From Parelaphostrongylus tenuis (taxonomy: Eukaryota > Nematoda > Chromadorea > Rhabditida > Metastrongylidae), in contig JAHQIW010005902.1 in the NCBI GenBank assembly GCA_019055375.1, forward strand, positions 1-64,000: a stretch of DNA of 64,000 nucleotides. The letters run 5' to 3'. The notes below the pieces were generated by a model. That model was not told the DNA's origin. It worked only from the letters and a program-made list of their open reading frames with translations, and made no database searches. Each line of letters opens with the position of its first letter. Position 1 is the first letter of the stretch. The translations under genes and the position numbers were made by a program. This document shows, piece by piece, positions 21,967-33,475 of the stretch.

Positions 21967-22329
21967 ACACTTATTAGCTTGGTTTTTTAAAAGTCAGGTA
22001 AATTTTAGGAAAGAGCCGTCGTTCTCGAACCTGATGACATTCCCCGCATTTCTTTTTATCGCTTTTCATATACTAATACACATATCTGAATGTCTCACAG
22101 TTCGGAATGGATTTCCTCTCAAGTAGGTGCTTGCTTGTCTCTACAATAATATGCAAGTGGTAAGCAGGAATTGTAAAAAACACGATGTATTATCATATTC
22201 TAGGAAGGTAGAAAAATTTTGTGAAAATAACCAATGATCCAGATGAGCTTAACCATCAGCTCCAAAATTTTCATAATTGTTTGGCTGTTCTATGCCGTAT
22301 AGAATCAGGAAACCAGTTTGAGCAACGAC

Positions 22330-22960
22330 GGAATCTGATCTGAGGGACCATCTAGAGAAGGGGATTAGACGAAGCGACACCATATCGCCAAGGGTGCTCA
22401 CTGCTTACTACAGTTTATAATGGAGTTCCTCCATTGAGGCAAAAAACGCACACGCATAGATGATAAGCTTGTATCAAGTCTTCGTTTTGCGGACGACATC
22501 GTCCTCTTCCAGGAAAATATCAGTGGCGCAAGACGGCGCACAAAAAAATCTGCGAAGCACGAAAAGAGATAGGGCTACGCATAAAAAGTTGAAGACCCAC
22601 CCCATGAAGAGTTCATGGTGGAAAGGTGAACGAGTGTAATTGAGGTTTCCTGTTTGCAGAGGCCATTTCGTGTGTATACTTTGAAAGTTCAATAAAAATG
22701 AAAAGCAACATATAGGAGGAAATAAACAGAAGAACGAGAGTACCATAGAAACAAAAACCTATTCGAGCCTCTCAAAGAAACCACCGCCGTCATAGAATCG
22801 CACTTCAATCTCAAGCTCACCATTTTGATTCAGTTGTCTTCCCAACGCTTTCTTATACACCAGAAACGTGGGCTGGCGCTACAGCCATGTCAGAATATCT
22901 GCACGCCAGTGGTGCAGTCCTCGAACAAAGTCTTCTAAAATTTAGTCGTTACTTGCAGAG
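22330..22960 (+). pseudogene. Fragment of a second RTE-like reverse transcriptase family
   Basis: A degenerate reverse transcriptase piece distinct from the 12623 element: GIRRSDTISPRVLTA, then KLVSSLRFADDIVLFQENIS with the catalytic FADD at about 22486-22497, and further on HFDSVVFPTLSYTPETWA at about 22818-22875 in another frame. Unrelated sequence of about 150 bases separates the two parts. It lies directly upstream of the 22981 element. Confidence 0.75.
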
Positions 22961-22980
22961 TCAAACTTTTTGAAAAAAAA

Positions 22981-25900
22981 CCTCTTTGAGGGATCCCGCC
23001 CGGTCAGTCGGGAGGGCACGTGGTGCATCCCCAGGTGGTGGATAGGAGTACGAACGTGGAGCAAATGCGGCCGTGTGCTTCCCAGAGACGCAGATGGATT
23101 CAGGGGATAAGCTCCCTGCTTCTGCAGCGTCGACTTGACAAAACTCTATGTCTGCGAGTCAAGTCGGCCAAAAGCTTGCAATCAAGTGACTGGAAAGTAC
23201 ATGAGGGGCGGCTAGGAGCCGCCTTCAAAAATAAGTTTTTCCCGCTTCCCCGATGAGACTGGCAAGCTACTCGTGAGTACCAAGCCACCACGTTTAGAGC
23301 CTGGCAAGCTATACGTTGGGTATCAACATGCCAAAAACAGTGACTAATATGGGCTTCATTCCCCTGACTCCGAAAAAGCACCTGATAATGCAGCCCCAGG
23401 TAAGACGAGTACGGAGAGGCTGCTAAAATTTCAAAGCCAAACTAGGCTGCCAAGATCGAAACGGGCAAAAATGACGATCTGTACCTACAACGCAACAAAC
23501 CTCGCTCATAAATCCGTTGTAGAAGATCTACTGATTCAAGCGAGAAGGATAAGGTACGACGTCATTGGCCGGCTAAGACGAAAAGACGCCATCCTTCTCA
23601 CGCCGTTCACGACACCGGAGAAAAACTAATCCTTGGAACATGCGATAGCAGAGGTGTCGGCAGCTTTGGCGTCCTCGTCAAACTAAACATAATTTGAACG
23701 TCGATTCGTTTGAACAACTAACAACCCGTATCGGACGATTACGGTTGAAACGATGTGGTTCTATGCTGGCTTTGACCATCTTTCTTGCTTACGCACCAGC
23801 ATCAAGCTACGTTGAAACGAAGTCGAAGAGTTCTTTATGGATCTTGAGAAATTCTTTGGGAAAGATCATGCATCGATTAAGGTCTTTGTCAAAGATTTTA
23901 GTGCAAAAAATGGACCTAGAAGAACGTCTGAAGAACGTCACGTTGGAAAACATGGACTAGAATGGAATGAGCAAGGTGAGGGGGTCTCTGATTTTATCAT
24001 GCTGAACCAAACCATCCATGGTTGTTCACAGTTCCAAAGACCTCACTTTTAGCGATAGACGTGGGAGTCTCCCAATGGAAAGCACCATAACGAAATAGAC
24101 CACATCTTAGTAAATCGAAGATTTTGCCTGACCGATGTCGCTGTTGTTCCTAAGTTCTGAACGGGATCAGACCATTACCTCCTTCGCGCAACGTTCCGCT
24201 TTTCGAGGAAAGGAGAGAAAGATGCGAAATTCAAACAACGAAGCCTTAGAACTACCACAAACTGAGATGTATTCAAGTCATTAGTCGGCTCTTGGTACCG
24301 TTGTCGACGACATGGACAAAGAATACGATCAGCTCGTAGAATATCTTCACGCTAGCGCTATTATAGCCGAGAGTCCTAAGGTCACGAAGAGACTCTTGTC
24401 CCTGTAGACACTCGAGCTGATACGTCAACGTGGAATCGCCAGAGCTACAGTCAACCGAAACCTTATGTTCGAACTCGCGAAACGCTGCAGAGAATCGACA
24501 AAAGAAGACCTTAAAGAGAGACGTCCAGCGGTTATGGCAGAAGCTGCAGATGCTGAGAAGAGCATTAGCAAAGTCAAGCGACGCTTGGCCAATTGTAAGA
24601 CCGAGATGATTGCACTCCGATACCCTGACGGAACACTTACAGCTTTCAGAAAAACTATGCAGAAAATCATCCATTAATGCTACTCGGATCTCTTCGCCAG
24701 CCATGTCCTCTTACCGTCATAAAAATTTAAGACGATGAATATGTCGTTCCACTGGTCCTCCCTTTCGAAATCCGACATGCTACATCGTCGGTGAAGAACA
24801 GAGCAACACCCGGTCCCGAAAGAATTAAACCAGAACACCTGAAGAACCTGCCGCCACTTCTCATCAACACACTGGCTCGGCTCTCCACTCGCTACCTGAA
24901 TGCAAGGCACCCATTCAATTAAAAACCAGCAAGACCATATTGTTGTTCAATAATGGAAGACCTTGACGGCATAAGTGTTTATCGCCCAATCTGGTTGCTG
25001 TCTGTTGTCTGTGAACTCGAGTCTTCACTCGAGTCATCCTAAACAGGATTGACAGAACACTGGACGAAGGACAGCCATGTGAACAAGCAGGGTTCCGAAG
25101 AGGATTTAGTACCATAGACCACATCCACACGATTGCAAGACTCATTGAAGTCTTACGAGAATACAAACAATCACTCTGTCTCACTTTCATCAATCTGAAG
25201 AAAACCTTTGTTTTAATGAAAACAGAAGCGTTTTATAGCTCTGGATAAACCAGGGCGCCCCTACTCTGTACATAATAATCCATCGTAAGCTTCATGAAGA
25301 TTTCACGACCAAAATGTCTTCACTCTGCAACAATATCACCATTGACGTAAGACGAGGGGTTCGACAAGGATATACAATCTCGCCAAAACCATTCACTGCC
25401 ACCCAACAAAACGTTATGCGAACATTGAAATGGAACGATATGGGAGCAAGCGGAACGAATGTTAACCGATATCGATAACGCCTGTGGAAGGATTGGTCTT
25501 CAAGTAAATTTAACAAAAACGCTGTTCGTGAGAATGGGATGGGTTTTGGATGCCTCATTCAAGCTCAACGGAACGACAAACCCCGAATATTCCAGTTACG
25601 TCTATCCAGATCCTGAAATCAACACGATGAACGACCTAGCTCCAGAGAGGAGCTAGAGGAAACGAGCGGCTTGGAGAACGTCTAAGAGCATCGAAGATGT
25701 AGAGAAGAGGACAAAGAACATTCGACTCCGTGCCCACCTTTTTGACTCGGCGACTATCGCTGTCCTAACTTATGCACCAGAAGCGTAATCGCTACGTATG
25801 CAGGATGAAAGATCACTTGGCGTCATCGAACGCGCAGTCGAAAGGTCAATGCTAGGAGTATACCTTATCTCGCAAATGAGAGAAAGGACCCGAAGTTCCA

Positions 25901-26250
25901 ACCTACGTCAACGATAGAAAATCAAAGACGCCGTTATATACACCAGGATATCGAAAATAAAGTGGGCCGAACTCGTGGTGCGCTTAAACGACAACCGATG
26001 GACGAGAGCCATTATCGACTATATTTCTCTGGACATCAAGCGCTCTAAAGGAAAACCACCTACCCGTTGGCCCGATTTCTTCACGAAAGCTATAGAAGAA
26101 AGATATGATACTCAGCGATTCCTTAGAACGAGGAGGACCCACTGGGCTTTTCTTGCACGCGTTAGGGAAAAGTGAAAGTGATGCTGGCACCCGCTCGAGT
26201 CACTCGAAGATCAACGCGACGACAGGTGACACAGGTGACAGGTGGTACTT
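22981..26250 (+). mobile_element. Decayed RTE-clade retrotransposon, second copy
   Basis: Collinear with the 12623-15979 element from its 5' GC-rich leader (GGGAGGGCACGTGGTGCATC) to its 3' repeat tail (ACAGGTGACACAGGTGACAG). About 3.27 kb. No target-site duplication could be found, fitting an old insertion. Confidence 0.9.
23472..26175 (+). pseudogene. Remnant of RTE ORF2 without its catalytic FADD box
   Basis: Starts MTICTYNATNLAHKS at 23472. Recognisable pieces include LTTRIGRLRLKRCGSM, NEIDHIL, TPGPERIKPEHLKNLPP, QAGFRRGFS and DNRWTRAI/KGKPPTRW. There are many stops and frameshifts. Compared with the 12623 copy, about 78 bases are missing at 25446, joining GATATGGGAG to CAAGCGGAACG; the lost piece holds the FADD catalytic aspartates. 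It is certainly inactive. Confidence 0.9.
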
Positions 26251-26312
26251 GCATAGTCTAGTCGGCTCGCGCAGCCTGATTTTGAAACAAATCCCGGTGT
26301 CGTGATCCATAA

Positions 26313-26570
26313 GTGTTCAGAATGATAACGAAGCACATATTGGTCGGTTACATTATAAAAAGAACTTATAACAGATGGGCAAAAAGAGCAATGGAGCAGA
26401 CTCTAGAGGCATGCAAGCGTCCTCTCGGAAGATCATCCAAACTATGGACGGACGTGGCTTTGGCTAACGTCAACAATTTGCAATCGCAGGTTGTTGCGAG
26501 TCTGAAGTCACTAAATGGAACTCGTGTACCTGTAGAACTAATCAGTAACAGTAAATTTATGTTCTCTACG
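26313..26570 (+). pseudogene. C-terminal scrap of another RT family
   Basis: The frame reads RWAKRAMEQTLEACKRPLGR, SSKLWTDVALANVNNLQ. R-W-x-R-x-x-x-x-x-x-P-R-x-x-K-R-P-x-G-R-x-x-x-x-W-x-D is the typical end of RTE-type reverse transcriptases. The sequence is clearly different from both RTE copies, so it belongs to a third family. Confidence 0.55.
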
Positions 26571-27313
26571 TGTTTTCTACGTGTTTCCTTCTGATTAAAT
26601 ACCTCTGAAGCAATTTCCTTCAATCGGTTCAATTCCAACCACTCTAAATAACTTTACTATGACCATATGCGAGTGGTTTCCAAACACCGGGATGTCTGAG
26701 ACCCCGCCCAATTGCTCCTAATGGGTGTGCTGCTCAACATGCACCAAGAGGTTTTTTGTAGGTCTTCAAAGGCTTTGGACAACTGTAATCCACTTTCTTA
26801 GCAGTTGATAGAAATTTTATGTCTAAATAAATATTTCGAGCAGGAGAATTTGTTATGCCTTCAGATAAAGACTAGAAAAATGCTCTTAATTGCCTTCTGT
26901 GGAACAATGGCTGGGTAGGTCAGTGATGAAATCGCCAGTACGATGGAAAAATTCACTCCTTATATATGCTAGCTCCTCAAGAAGTGATTTAAGCGTTAAG
27001 GACTATGCTGATAAGCGCACCCTTGAATGATCGACAGGCATTTGTTCAAAGAGACGCAATGCTTACGTACAAGAAGACAGTTGACTTTTCGAACTATTCA
27101 TATTAGATTTTGTCATCCGCTTTCATAAATACTCACAAACTTGCGACAGGAAATGAACGTCGAGTACGAAATTCAACCTTGTCTTACCTCAACAGCGCAC
27201 CACGAAATCGTTTTTGTAAATCAAGAAAACTACTGAAGTTGTAAAGGTTTGTGCTAGCGAAATGTTTTTCATAAGTCTAGAAGAACAATTGTGTAGAGCG
27301 AAAAATGCTCTGA
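26571..27313. other. Unassigned sequence
   Basis: No gene, RNA or repeat recognised. Confidence 0.5.
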
Positions 27314-27766
27314 TGTGAAGTAGATTTCTCACCGACTGAACGCAAAAGAAGGTTCGCTGAGAAACCAAGTGCATTTTTAAACTCGCGACTTAGAAGCTAT
27401 CTAAGGACTGTCAGATCTTCAGAAGAAAACAAAAGGATATTTTTTCCAAAAGGGCTGATAATGGGTGTGTATTGGGAAAAGTCTCAAATATCAAATTCAA
27501 GAAGACTTCCTTTCGTCTTGCCTTATCAGCTCGATCCTGAAGCAGCAATAAAATTAAGGTCTTCAAAGAATTCAGTAGCATTTTTGAGACTCGAAAATGA
27601 AATTTTTGCGCTTAACTCGTCAGGGCAGCGTCTTCAAGCTAATAATCGCTGCCCATGTTCACCGAAACAACATCTTTGCCGTACATATCTGGAAAGCAGG
27701 GTTATCAAAAATCTAATAAATGATCAAATAGTTAATGATGAAGTTGTTTACCCTGAAGTTAAGTAA
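27314..27766 (+). CDS. Orphan open frame, probably an exon; function unknown
   Basis: About 150 codons without a stop, opening after a TGA near 27312 and ending at TAA 27764-27766. An internal ATG at 27461 gives 101 residues, but the frame upstream of it (FSPTERKRRFAEKPSAFLNS) looks equally coding, so the piece may be an exon entered from an intron. Contents: a basic N-terminal part, PYQLDPEAAIKLRSSKNSVA, LRLENEIFALNSS, and a Cys cluster CPCSPKQHLC. No family recognised. A SINE-like repeat begins directly after the stop and may have supplied it, in which case the natural C-terminus is lost. Confidence 0.35.
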   Translation, partial: CEVDFSPTERKRRFAEKPSAFLNSRLRSYLRTVRSSEENKRIFFPKGLIMGVYWEKSQISNSRRLPFVLPYQLDPEAAIKLRSSKNSVAFLRLENEIFALNSSGQRLQANNRCPCSPKQHLCRTYLESRVIKNLINDQIVNDEVVYPEVK

Positions 27767-28030
27767 TGGGGCATCGAGGATGAGTGGCTGTGATGCTCGT
27801 CACGGCTCGCGTGAGCCAATCCTCATCCTCTAGCACTCTCTGGCACTCAACAATGAACACCCTACGCAACGCCACAGCCAGGTAATCCTCCAGATTCCGA
27901 GGAGATGAGCTCAACCAACATTCTGCTACGTTCAAAAAGATGACGAGGAACGAAATGAATGGTAGAAATACTTCGAAGCGAATAGTAAATAAAAACAGAC
28001 TCTGAAGATCGGTTAAATAAAGTAATCAAA
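27767..28030 (+). mobile_element. tRNA-derived SINE-like repeat, copy 3
   Basis: GGGGCATCGAGGATGAGTGG..GATGCTCGTCACGGC matches the head of the 7942 copy, and GAGCCAATCC resembles a B box (7 of 10). The body shares CAGCCAGGTAATCCTCCAGA, ACATTCTGCTACGTTCAAAA and GACGAGGAACGAAATGAATG. It ends in GGTTAAATAAAGTAA. Same orientation as copies 1 and 2. Confidence 0.75.
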
Positions 28031-28099
28031 CCTTTCCAATCTCTCCATTTAACCGCTTTTTATAGAACTCGTTCAAAGAATAATATGATAAGACAATAT

Positions 28100-28524
28100 C
28101 ATGCTTCGAACCACTAAGGTCTAAGTGCTACACAACGACTGTTTCGCCCTACCGTGACTCATAAGTAGTACCATCCTTAGCTCAGCTGATCCCTTAAGGC
28201 TATGCTCCTCTACGAAGAAATCGACGCCAAGCAATAAGGCACTACAAGTCAGATGATGGAATCACCTGACACTGTAGTGGCTTCCAGCCGGGCTCGACTT
28301 TCAAAATATATCATACCTCTCCAGGCTCAACAGCTAATCACTACAGTGGCAGCTAACTCCATCATCTGACATACAGCGACTCATTGCTCAGCGTTCATGC
28401 CTTCGTAAAGAAGTGTAGCTTCAAACGATTGGCTGAGCCAAGAACGGTGCTACTGAAAAGTCCCGGTAGGACGAAGCAGGCGCTGTATAGCACTTAGACC
28501 TCAATGGTTTGAACCGTGATATAT
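28100..28524. mobile_element. Long fold-back element, ~200-bp arms
   Basis: Left arm 28100-28300 and right arm 28325-28524 are imperfect inverted copies: TTCGAACCACTAAGGTCTAAGTGC against GCACTTAGACCTCAATGGTTTGAA, and GTCAGATGATGGA against TCCATCATCTGAC. The arms nearly touch, so the RNA would form one long hairpin. Related to the F1 elements at 5911-6530 and 18390-18680. Confidence 0.85.
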
Positions 28525-30779
28525 CCTTATTAGAAGTATTAAGACAAAAATAATAAAAAAGGTGCTAGCAAGAGATATAGATCTTAGCCACCATAGATGA
28601 TAAAAAAAATCATATCTGAACTTTCCTAGAGTTGATGAGATCAGGAGAGAAAGAGAGAATACCGTGACTTAGCATTTCGAATATGAAATTCCGCTTTCCA
28701 AGCCGAGACATATTAAAGTCGTCCACTTTATAGAATATAGTGTTAATAACCTTCAGTGATATTAAATGTTTATTGCGAGTTTTTAGAAACAGTCGATGTT
28801 GTGGATCAGCTTTGTTCTACCAGCGAAGATCCGTTGACTGAGAAGTGGTGATGGACCAGTGCTATTGCACTCTGTGGCATCACCACATACGTTTCCTTCC
28901 TTGCTATAATGCAGGGTTTAATATGGGGCGGGGGTCACTGATGAGGCAGTCGAAATCTCCGAAACACCAGTGTATGGCTCTGGCTTACCAATCTCGCTTA
29001 GGCTTTAAGCATTTTTTTTTTGAAATTTTCAGTAACTTATCGCCTCTTGCATTTGAAAAGCCAAGAAACCAGTAAATTCACAAAAGGAGGCCGTTTCTCA
29101 GATATATGGGCCAATGTTATCATTTTTTCAGCATATTATTATTACTGCTACTGTGACACTTTGAAGTAAGAGTTTGATAGACCAAAAGCAGATGAAATAT
29201 TTGAAGGCCAGGTACGTTCAGGGCCACTGCGAGCATCGGTGATGCACTCACCCACATATAGGGTATTTCCCATGCATTCGAGTAATAATCGATTCAAATT
29301 ATCGTTCTCATCGACGTTGCACCTGCTGAGCAATGGTCAGAGGAGGCTTGATTGTGTTAATCCATCCAAGTTATCTCAATATCAAGGTTCATCCCTACTC
29401 TGTTCCTCTCTTCAGGGTCAGAAATTAATGAAAGCTCATTATTGGTTAGATAAAAGTACATTTATGCGTCGTCAGAATCTTGCATCTCGTTTTTGAAAGC
29501 TAAGTATTCATTCAGCAAATCGAATCAGAACAATAGTGGCAACACAGCAAAAAGAATGAGCGTACATACAAGCAATATCATCAACGAATAAAATATGTCA
29601 GGAGAACAAGGAGAAAGATGAAGCACTAACAACCGAACAAAAACAGTAAAAGTACGTATAAGTAATGCTGTCAAGGAACGATATGGCCACTTTTCTACAT
29701 TGGTATTTTCCATCAACACCTTCACTCTTCTACTGATTAAAGAGGTAAGAGAATGACTGAAAACTGTCCGATCAAATAAATCCATGCATCCAAAAGTTTT
29801 ACAGCGTCGCCTCGTTGAATACATTAGAAGGCTATATGTACTAGGATTTGCGCAGTGAAAAAATACACTGTGATGACGAATGAGTAATATAAGCAATAAC
29901 ATCAGTAACGAATTCAATATATTGTGAGAACGGGCACAAAAAAGTCAAACGGAAAAGGAGAGCATTTGGGAAGCGAAATAACAGAGAAGTAAAAAACAGA
30001 AATAGTTATTCTTAAAGACACAGTTGAAACCGCAATCTAGTACGATCAACTGGCAATTGTGGATCAAGAGCAAGATTCTTGCAGGTGAAATAAAGCACTT
30101 AGAACTCAAGGAAATATAAGAGCTTTAAGTGTAACTGCAATATGTAACTGAGACAAGAATTTATAGCCTATAATTAACTTTCCCTGCATCAGTACACAAG
30201 AGCTCAATCTGAAAGCTGCAAAACATTCGAGCTCATGAATTTTTTTTTGCACTGGAGTTACTGTGCACCGAAACTTATACTGCCAAGAGCTCAAACTTTT
30301 GAAAATCTGGAATCATGCATAAATAAGCGCAACTATATTCTAGGCGAACTATTCTGTCATAGTAAGGATCCATTCATAAAATACATCGAAATTAATCATG
30401 AAACCAAGGTGCAGTGAAGGCAGAAGTACATGACAGTCAATACTAGATGAAATGCTGCAGAATAGATCGCGACAGAAAAACCAAGTGTTCTCGGAAGACA
30501 AATGTCCATACCATCCTTTGAAAAGTAGTATGTAACATATGCTATCTCAAGTCGAAACATGAAAACTCAAGGCATTCCCTTATATGAGATGAAATAAGTG
30601 CCGATATCAAGATGTGGCTAAATTTCAGTGGTCTACAAAACACTGCTTCAGTTATAAGAATCCATTTCAAGACTTTACGTCCTCTACTGCGCTAAAAACC
30701 GTTTGTACGAGATTCTTGTCTCTAGAGGAGCACTTTTCGACTTGCTTTGATCCTAGCGAAGAAAGTTCGACACATCCTG
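28525..30779. other. Unassigned, with a single tandem-array unit and a hydrophobic frame
   Basis: Around 28900-28985 the blocks GATGAGGCAGTCGAAATC and CCGAAACACCAGTGTATGG resemble one unit of the 132-bp array. On the minus strand, 29525-29917 is a 130-codon hydrophobic frame with two possible membrane segments (SLLMLLLILLI and LMILLVCTLILFAVLP). Its two ends come from a direct repeat (29553-29610 and 29878-29935), so I do not call it a gene. Confidence 0.35.
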
Positions 30780-30995
30780 TTTTTTGAAAGATATGAGATG
30801 ATCGAACAAAGATTGACGAAAAGAGTAGAACACGTTAAGTTTGATCAGAACATCAGCTAGATGGACATTCGAAAACTCGACAATATACACCTTTGGGACA
30901 AATCGACATGACACCATGCTTACGCTTTTAGGCGGTACCTAAAATCCTGCGATTAGAGTCAAAGCAGCGAGGCGCAGATTCTTGAGTCCCTTTCG
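30780..30995. repeat. Dispersed repeat, copy 1 of a diverged pair
   Basis: Shares ATTGACGAAAAGAGTAGA, CGACA.GACACCA.G and AATCCTGCG.TTAGA.TCAAA with 33270-33475 in the same order and orientation. The complement has short coding-like runs (STLFVNLCSII), so the pair may be decayed exons of a duplicated gene, but no frame holds. Confidence 0.4.
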
Positions 30996-32429
30996 AATAA
31001 ATTTCATGAAACCAATGACGAATAGAAGTTTGGGCGTAATTATGAGAACTTGTGCATCCACTCAAAATAATTAACATTCATTCCACCACCAGTATCCCGT
31101 GATGAAGAGTAGTAATGATACTGAAAAGAAAATAGTTTATATTATAATTTTCTTACGCTAACACTTCCACATGCAATTACCAAGCTCACGTTGGTAAGTG
31201 CGGCAGTAAACGTACACTTGCCGCGCTGCCGCTGACATCAGTACCTGACAAAAAAAATTTCCCTTCCAGAGCAGAGCATTTTAGCGAGAAAAAGCGAAAT
31301 ATAGATTGATAGACTGTCAAATAATTTCGTTTGTGCTCTAACACTTTTGCTGATTTGTTCGTCATTTATTCAAAAGAAACATTTGATTAACAATACTATC
31401 GCCATCATGATTAAGAAATATGTAAAGGTTTGCTGAGGAAAGATTGGATGCCTCTCTCCGAGAAGGAATGATTATGTCGGTTGAAGTCGGTGAGAAAACA
31501 CGTAAACAGTGACCATTAGTGCGTTGCACGCGTGACCGCTTCGAAAGCTTCACTTCCGACCGTGCAGGTTAAATCTTCTCAAGTCCCTCACGCCAAATGG
31601 AGTTTGAGGATACTAGTACTTTGTCTACTACAAAGAAAACACGCGTCACCGAGTGGCAACCCCGCAACACAGACCTTCCAGCTCAACAAAAGCTAATGTG
31701 ACATGTTAAGAATATTATGCTCTCGGTTTCCTAGGATTGGCATAGTACATTACTTCGGGAACTGCTCGACAACAAGCAGGCAGTCACCGTCGACGACTGG
31801 TGGTGAACAAATCGGAGAGTTAGCCATAGCAATGCAAGTGAACCGCTTAAAACAACTCAGCGTTGCCCTTCTCCAGGATAACTTTTGACATCATACTAAA
31901 AATGAGTCGCCACATTTTGGAAGGACCAAGCTAAGCCACAGTGCCACATGCACCGTAAAACTCAAATTCGTTTCGTCGCATTAACATCTCTTCCGCGCCC
32001 TGAAGCAGTGTTAGAGGAAGAAAAATTCAAAAAATACAACCAGCTGAAAGTGATTGTACTGACTTCTTTGATCACTAGTCTCATTCTTTCTGAAAGGCAA
32101 AAATTCAATATTTACGCATCTAATGGTTGTAAATCATTGATTGCGATGGTGATCGTATGACCAGTTGGTTTCTTGACATGAATAACATTCAAATTAAGAA
32201 AATAGTCGAAATGTGAAAGAAATCATGGAAAGTCTCAATGCGATGTGCTTTCATCAGTTACATAATCAAAGCAAAAAAAATCACTAGAATATAGCAAGTG
32301 AGCAGAAAAAGTGTTCTCTGAATACCTTTCCTTGTGACCTGATCTCATTTGTCAGCTCGACTCCACTGAACTTATTCGTACTGCCCTCGCTTTCCACTCC
32401 TAAAATATGTCACAGCAATAATGTATAGA
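30996..32429. other. Unassigned sequence
   Basis: Short open frames at 31703-31888 and 31948-32160 show no recognisable similarity. No repeat matched elsewhere in the window. Confidence 0.45.
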
Positions 32430-32476
32430 TTAAAGTGGTTGAATATATAAAAATTGGAAGGAATAAACTATTTTAC

Positions 32477-32633
32477 CGATGGCTAGTCGTGCTCTCTTTT
32501 CGATGACACCACACAAGACGACGGTGTCATCTGTTGTTGGCAGAATGAACATCGCCGGCCAACATCTGTAATACCTGTCAACTCGTAACGTGAGGGCGAA
32601 CATGAAAAAATTTTTTGGAGTAATTGTATGCAT
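32477..32633 (-). other. Possible seven-transmembrane receptor exon (TM3-TM4 region)
   Basis: Minus-strand frame reading MFALTLRVDRYYRCWPAMF, then a short loop, then EKRARLAIG, ending at a donor (CATCG|GTAAAA at 32477/32476). A hydrophobic stretch leading into V-D-R-Y, followed by basic residues and the next hydrophobic start, is the pattern of rhodopsin-like receptors at the end of helix 3, loop 2 and helix 4. No other receptor exons could be placed, so the match may be chance or a receptor pseudogene. Confidence 0.3.
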
Positions 32634-33269
32634 TTATTCAAATAATTATCAGTCATCTATTTTCAACGACGTCCAAGTTCACTATTTCTGGTTTTTTTTC
32701 TAGTTGTGCTACAACATTACCACAAATCCCTTTCTACCAGGTTTTTCTTTGAGAACTAACAACCGAGTAAAGACATTAACCCTACAATTCGTTTCGGCCA
32801 AAGTTCTTCAACTACTCGATCACTGGTGAGACAAAAGACTGCGTTCCAATCTAAAGATAGACGAGAACACTGAAATACCACGATGGAGAGCTTAGAAATT
32901 CTATCAAGCTACCTTATAGTGAAGAATGGTATCCATTCATGGTTAGCTGGATATTGTGATAATAGAAAAACTCAAAGACATTTTTCTCTATTGTCCATCC
33001 TTTGAAAAATACTGTACATACCGACAATAATCTAAAGCCAGATAAAACTATTCGTTCAAGGCTTCTCTTATTATCAAACGAGCAATCGCCGTTGGTAAGA
33101 AGTGGTAAAAATCTGTGATTAGAAATACACTGTGGCATAAATTTCATCCAGTATTTCATGCCCTTTAATTATTTTCGAACTGCCTATATGACTGCTATGT
33201 GAAGCGGAGTATCTCTTGAGTTATTTCGACTGCAGAGCTGAGCAATACAAGTTGCTTCATTTTTCATAA

Positions 33270-33475
33270 GAATATTGAATACATTGACGAAAAAGTAGAG
33301 CTTTTGTGTACACATCAAAGATCATTCACTTGGATATTTGAAAAGTGACGAAGGACTCCCCTAGGTACAATAAGGCTCGACACCACGGTGATCATTTTAT
33401 GTGGTAGCCACAATCCTGCGCTAAGAATCAAAACAACAGAACACAAACTGCTCGCATTTTGAATAATATTTGAAA
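33270..33475. repeat. Dispersed repeat, copy 2 of a diverged pair
   Basis: Partner of 30780-30995: ATTGACGAAAAAGTAGAG, CTCGACACCACGGTGATC, CAATCCTGCGCTAAGAATCA and TTTTGAATAATATTTGAAAA occur in the same order. Confidence 0.4.

Noticed and set aside
29525..29917. 130-codon hydrophobic minus-strand protein, considered as a membrane protein
   Set aside because: Its ends derive from a direct repeat and its composition is what A/T-rich simple sequence gives; no splice sites or family match.
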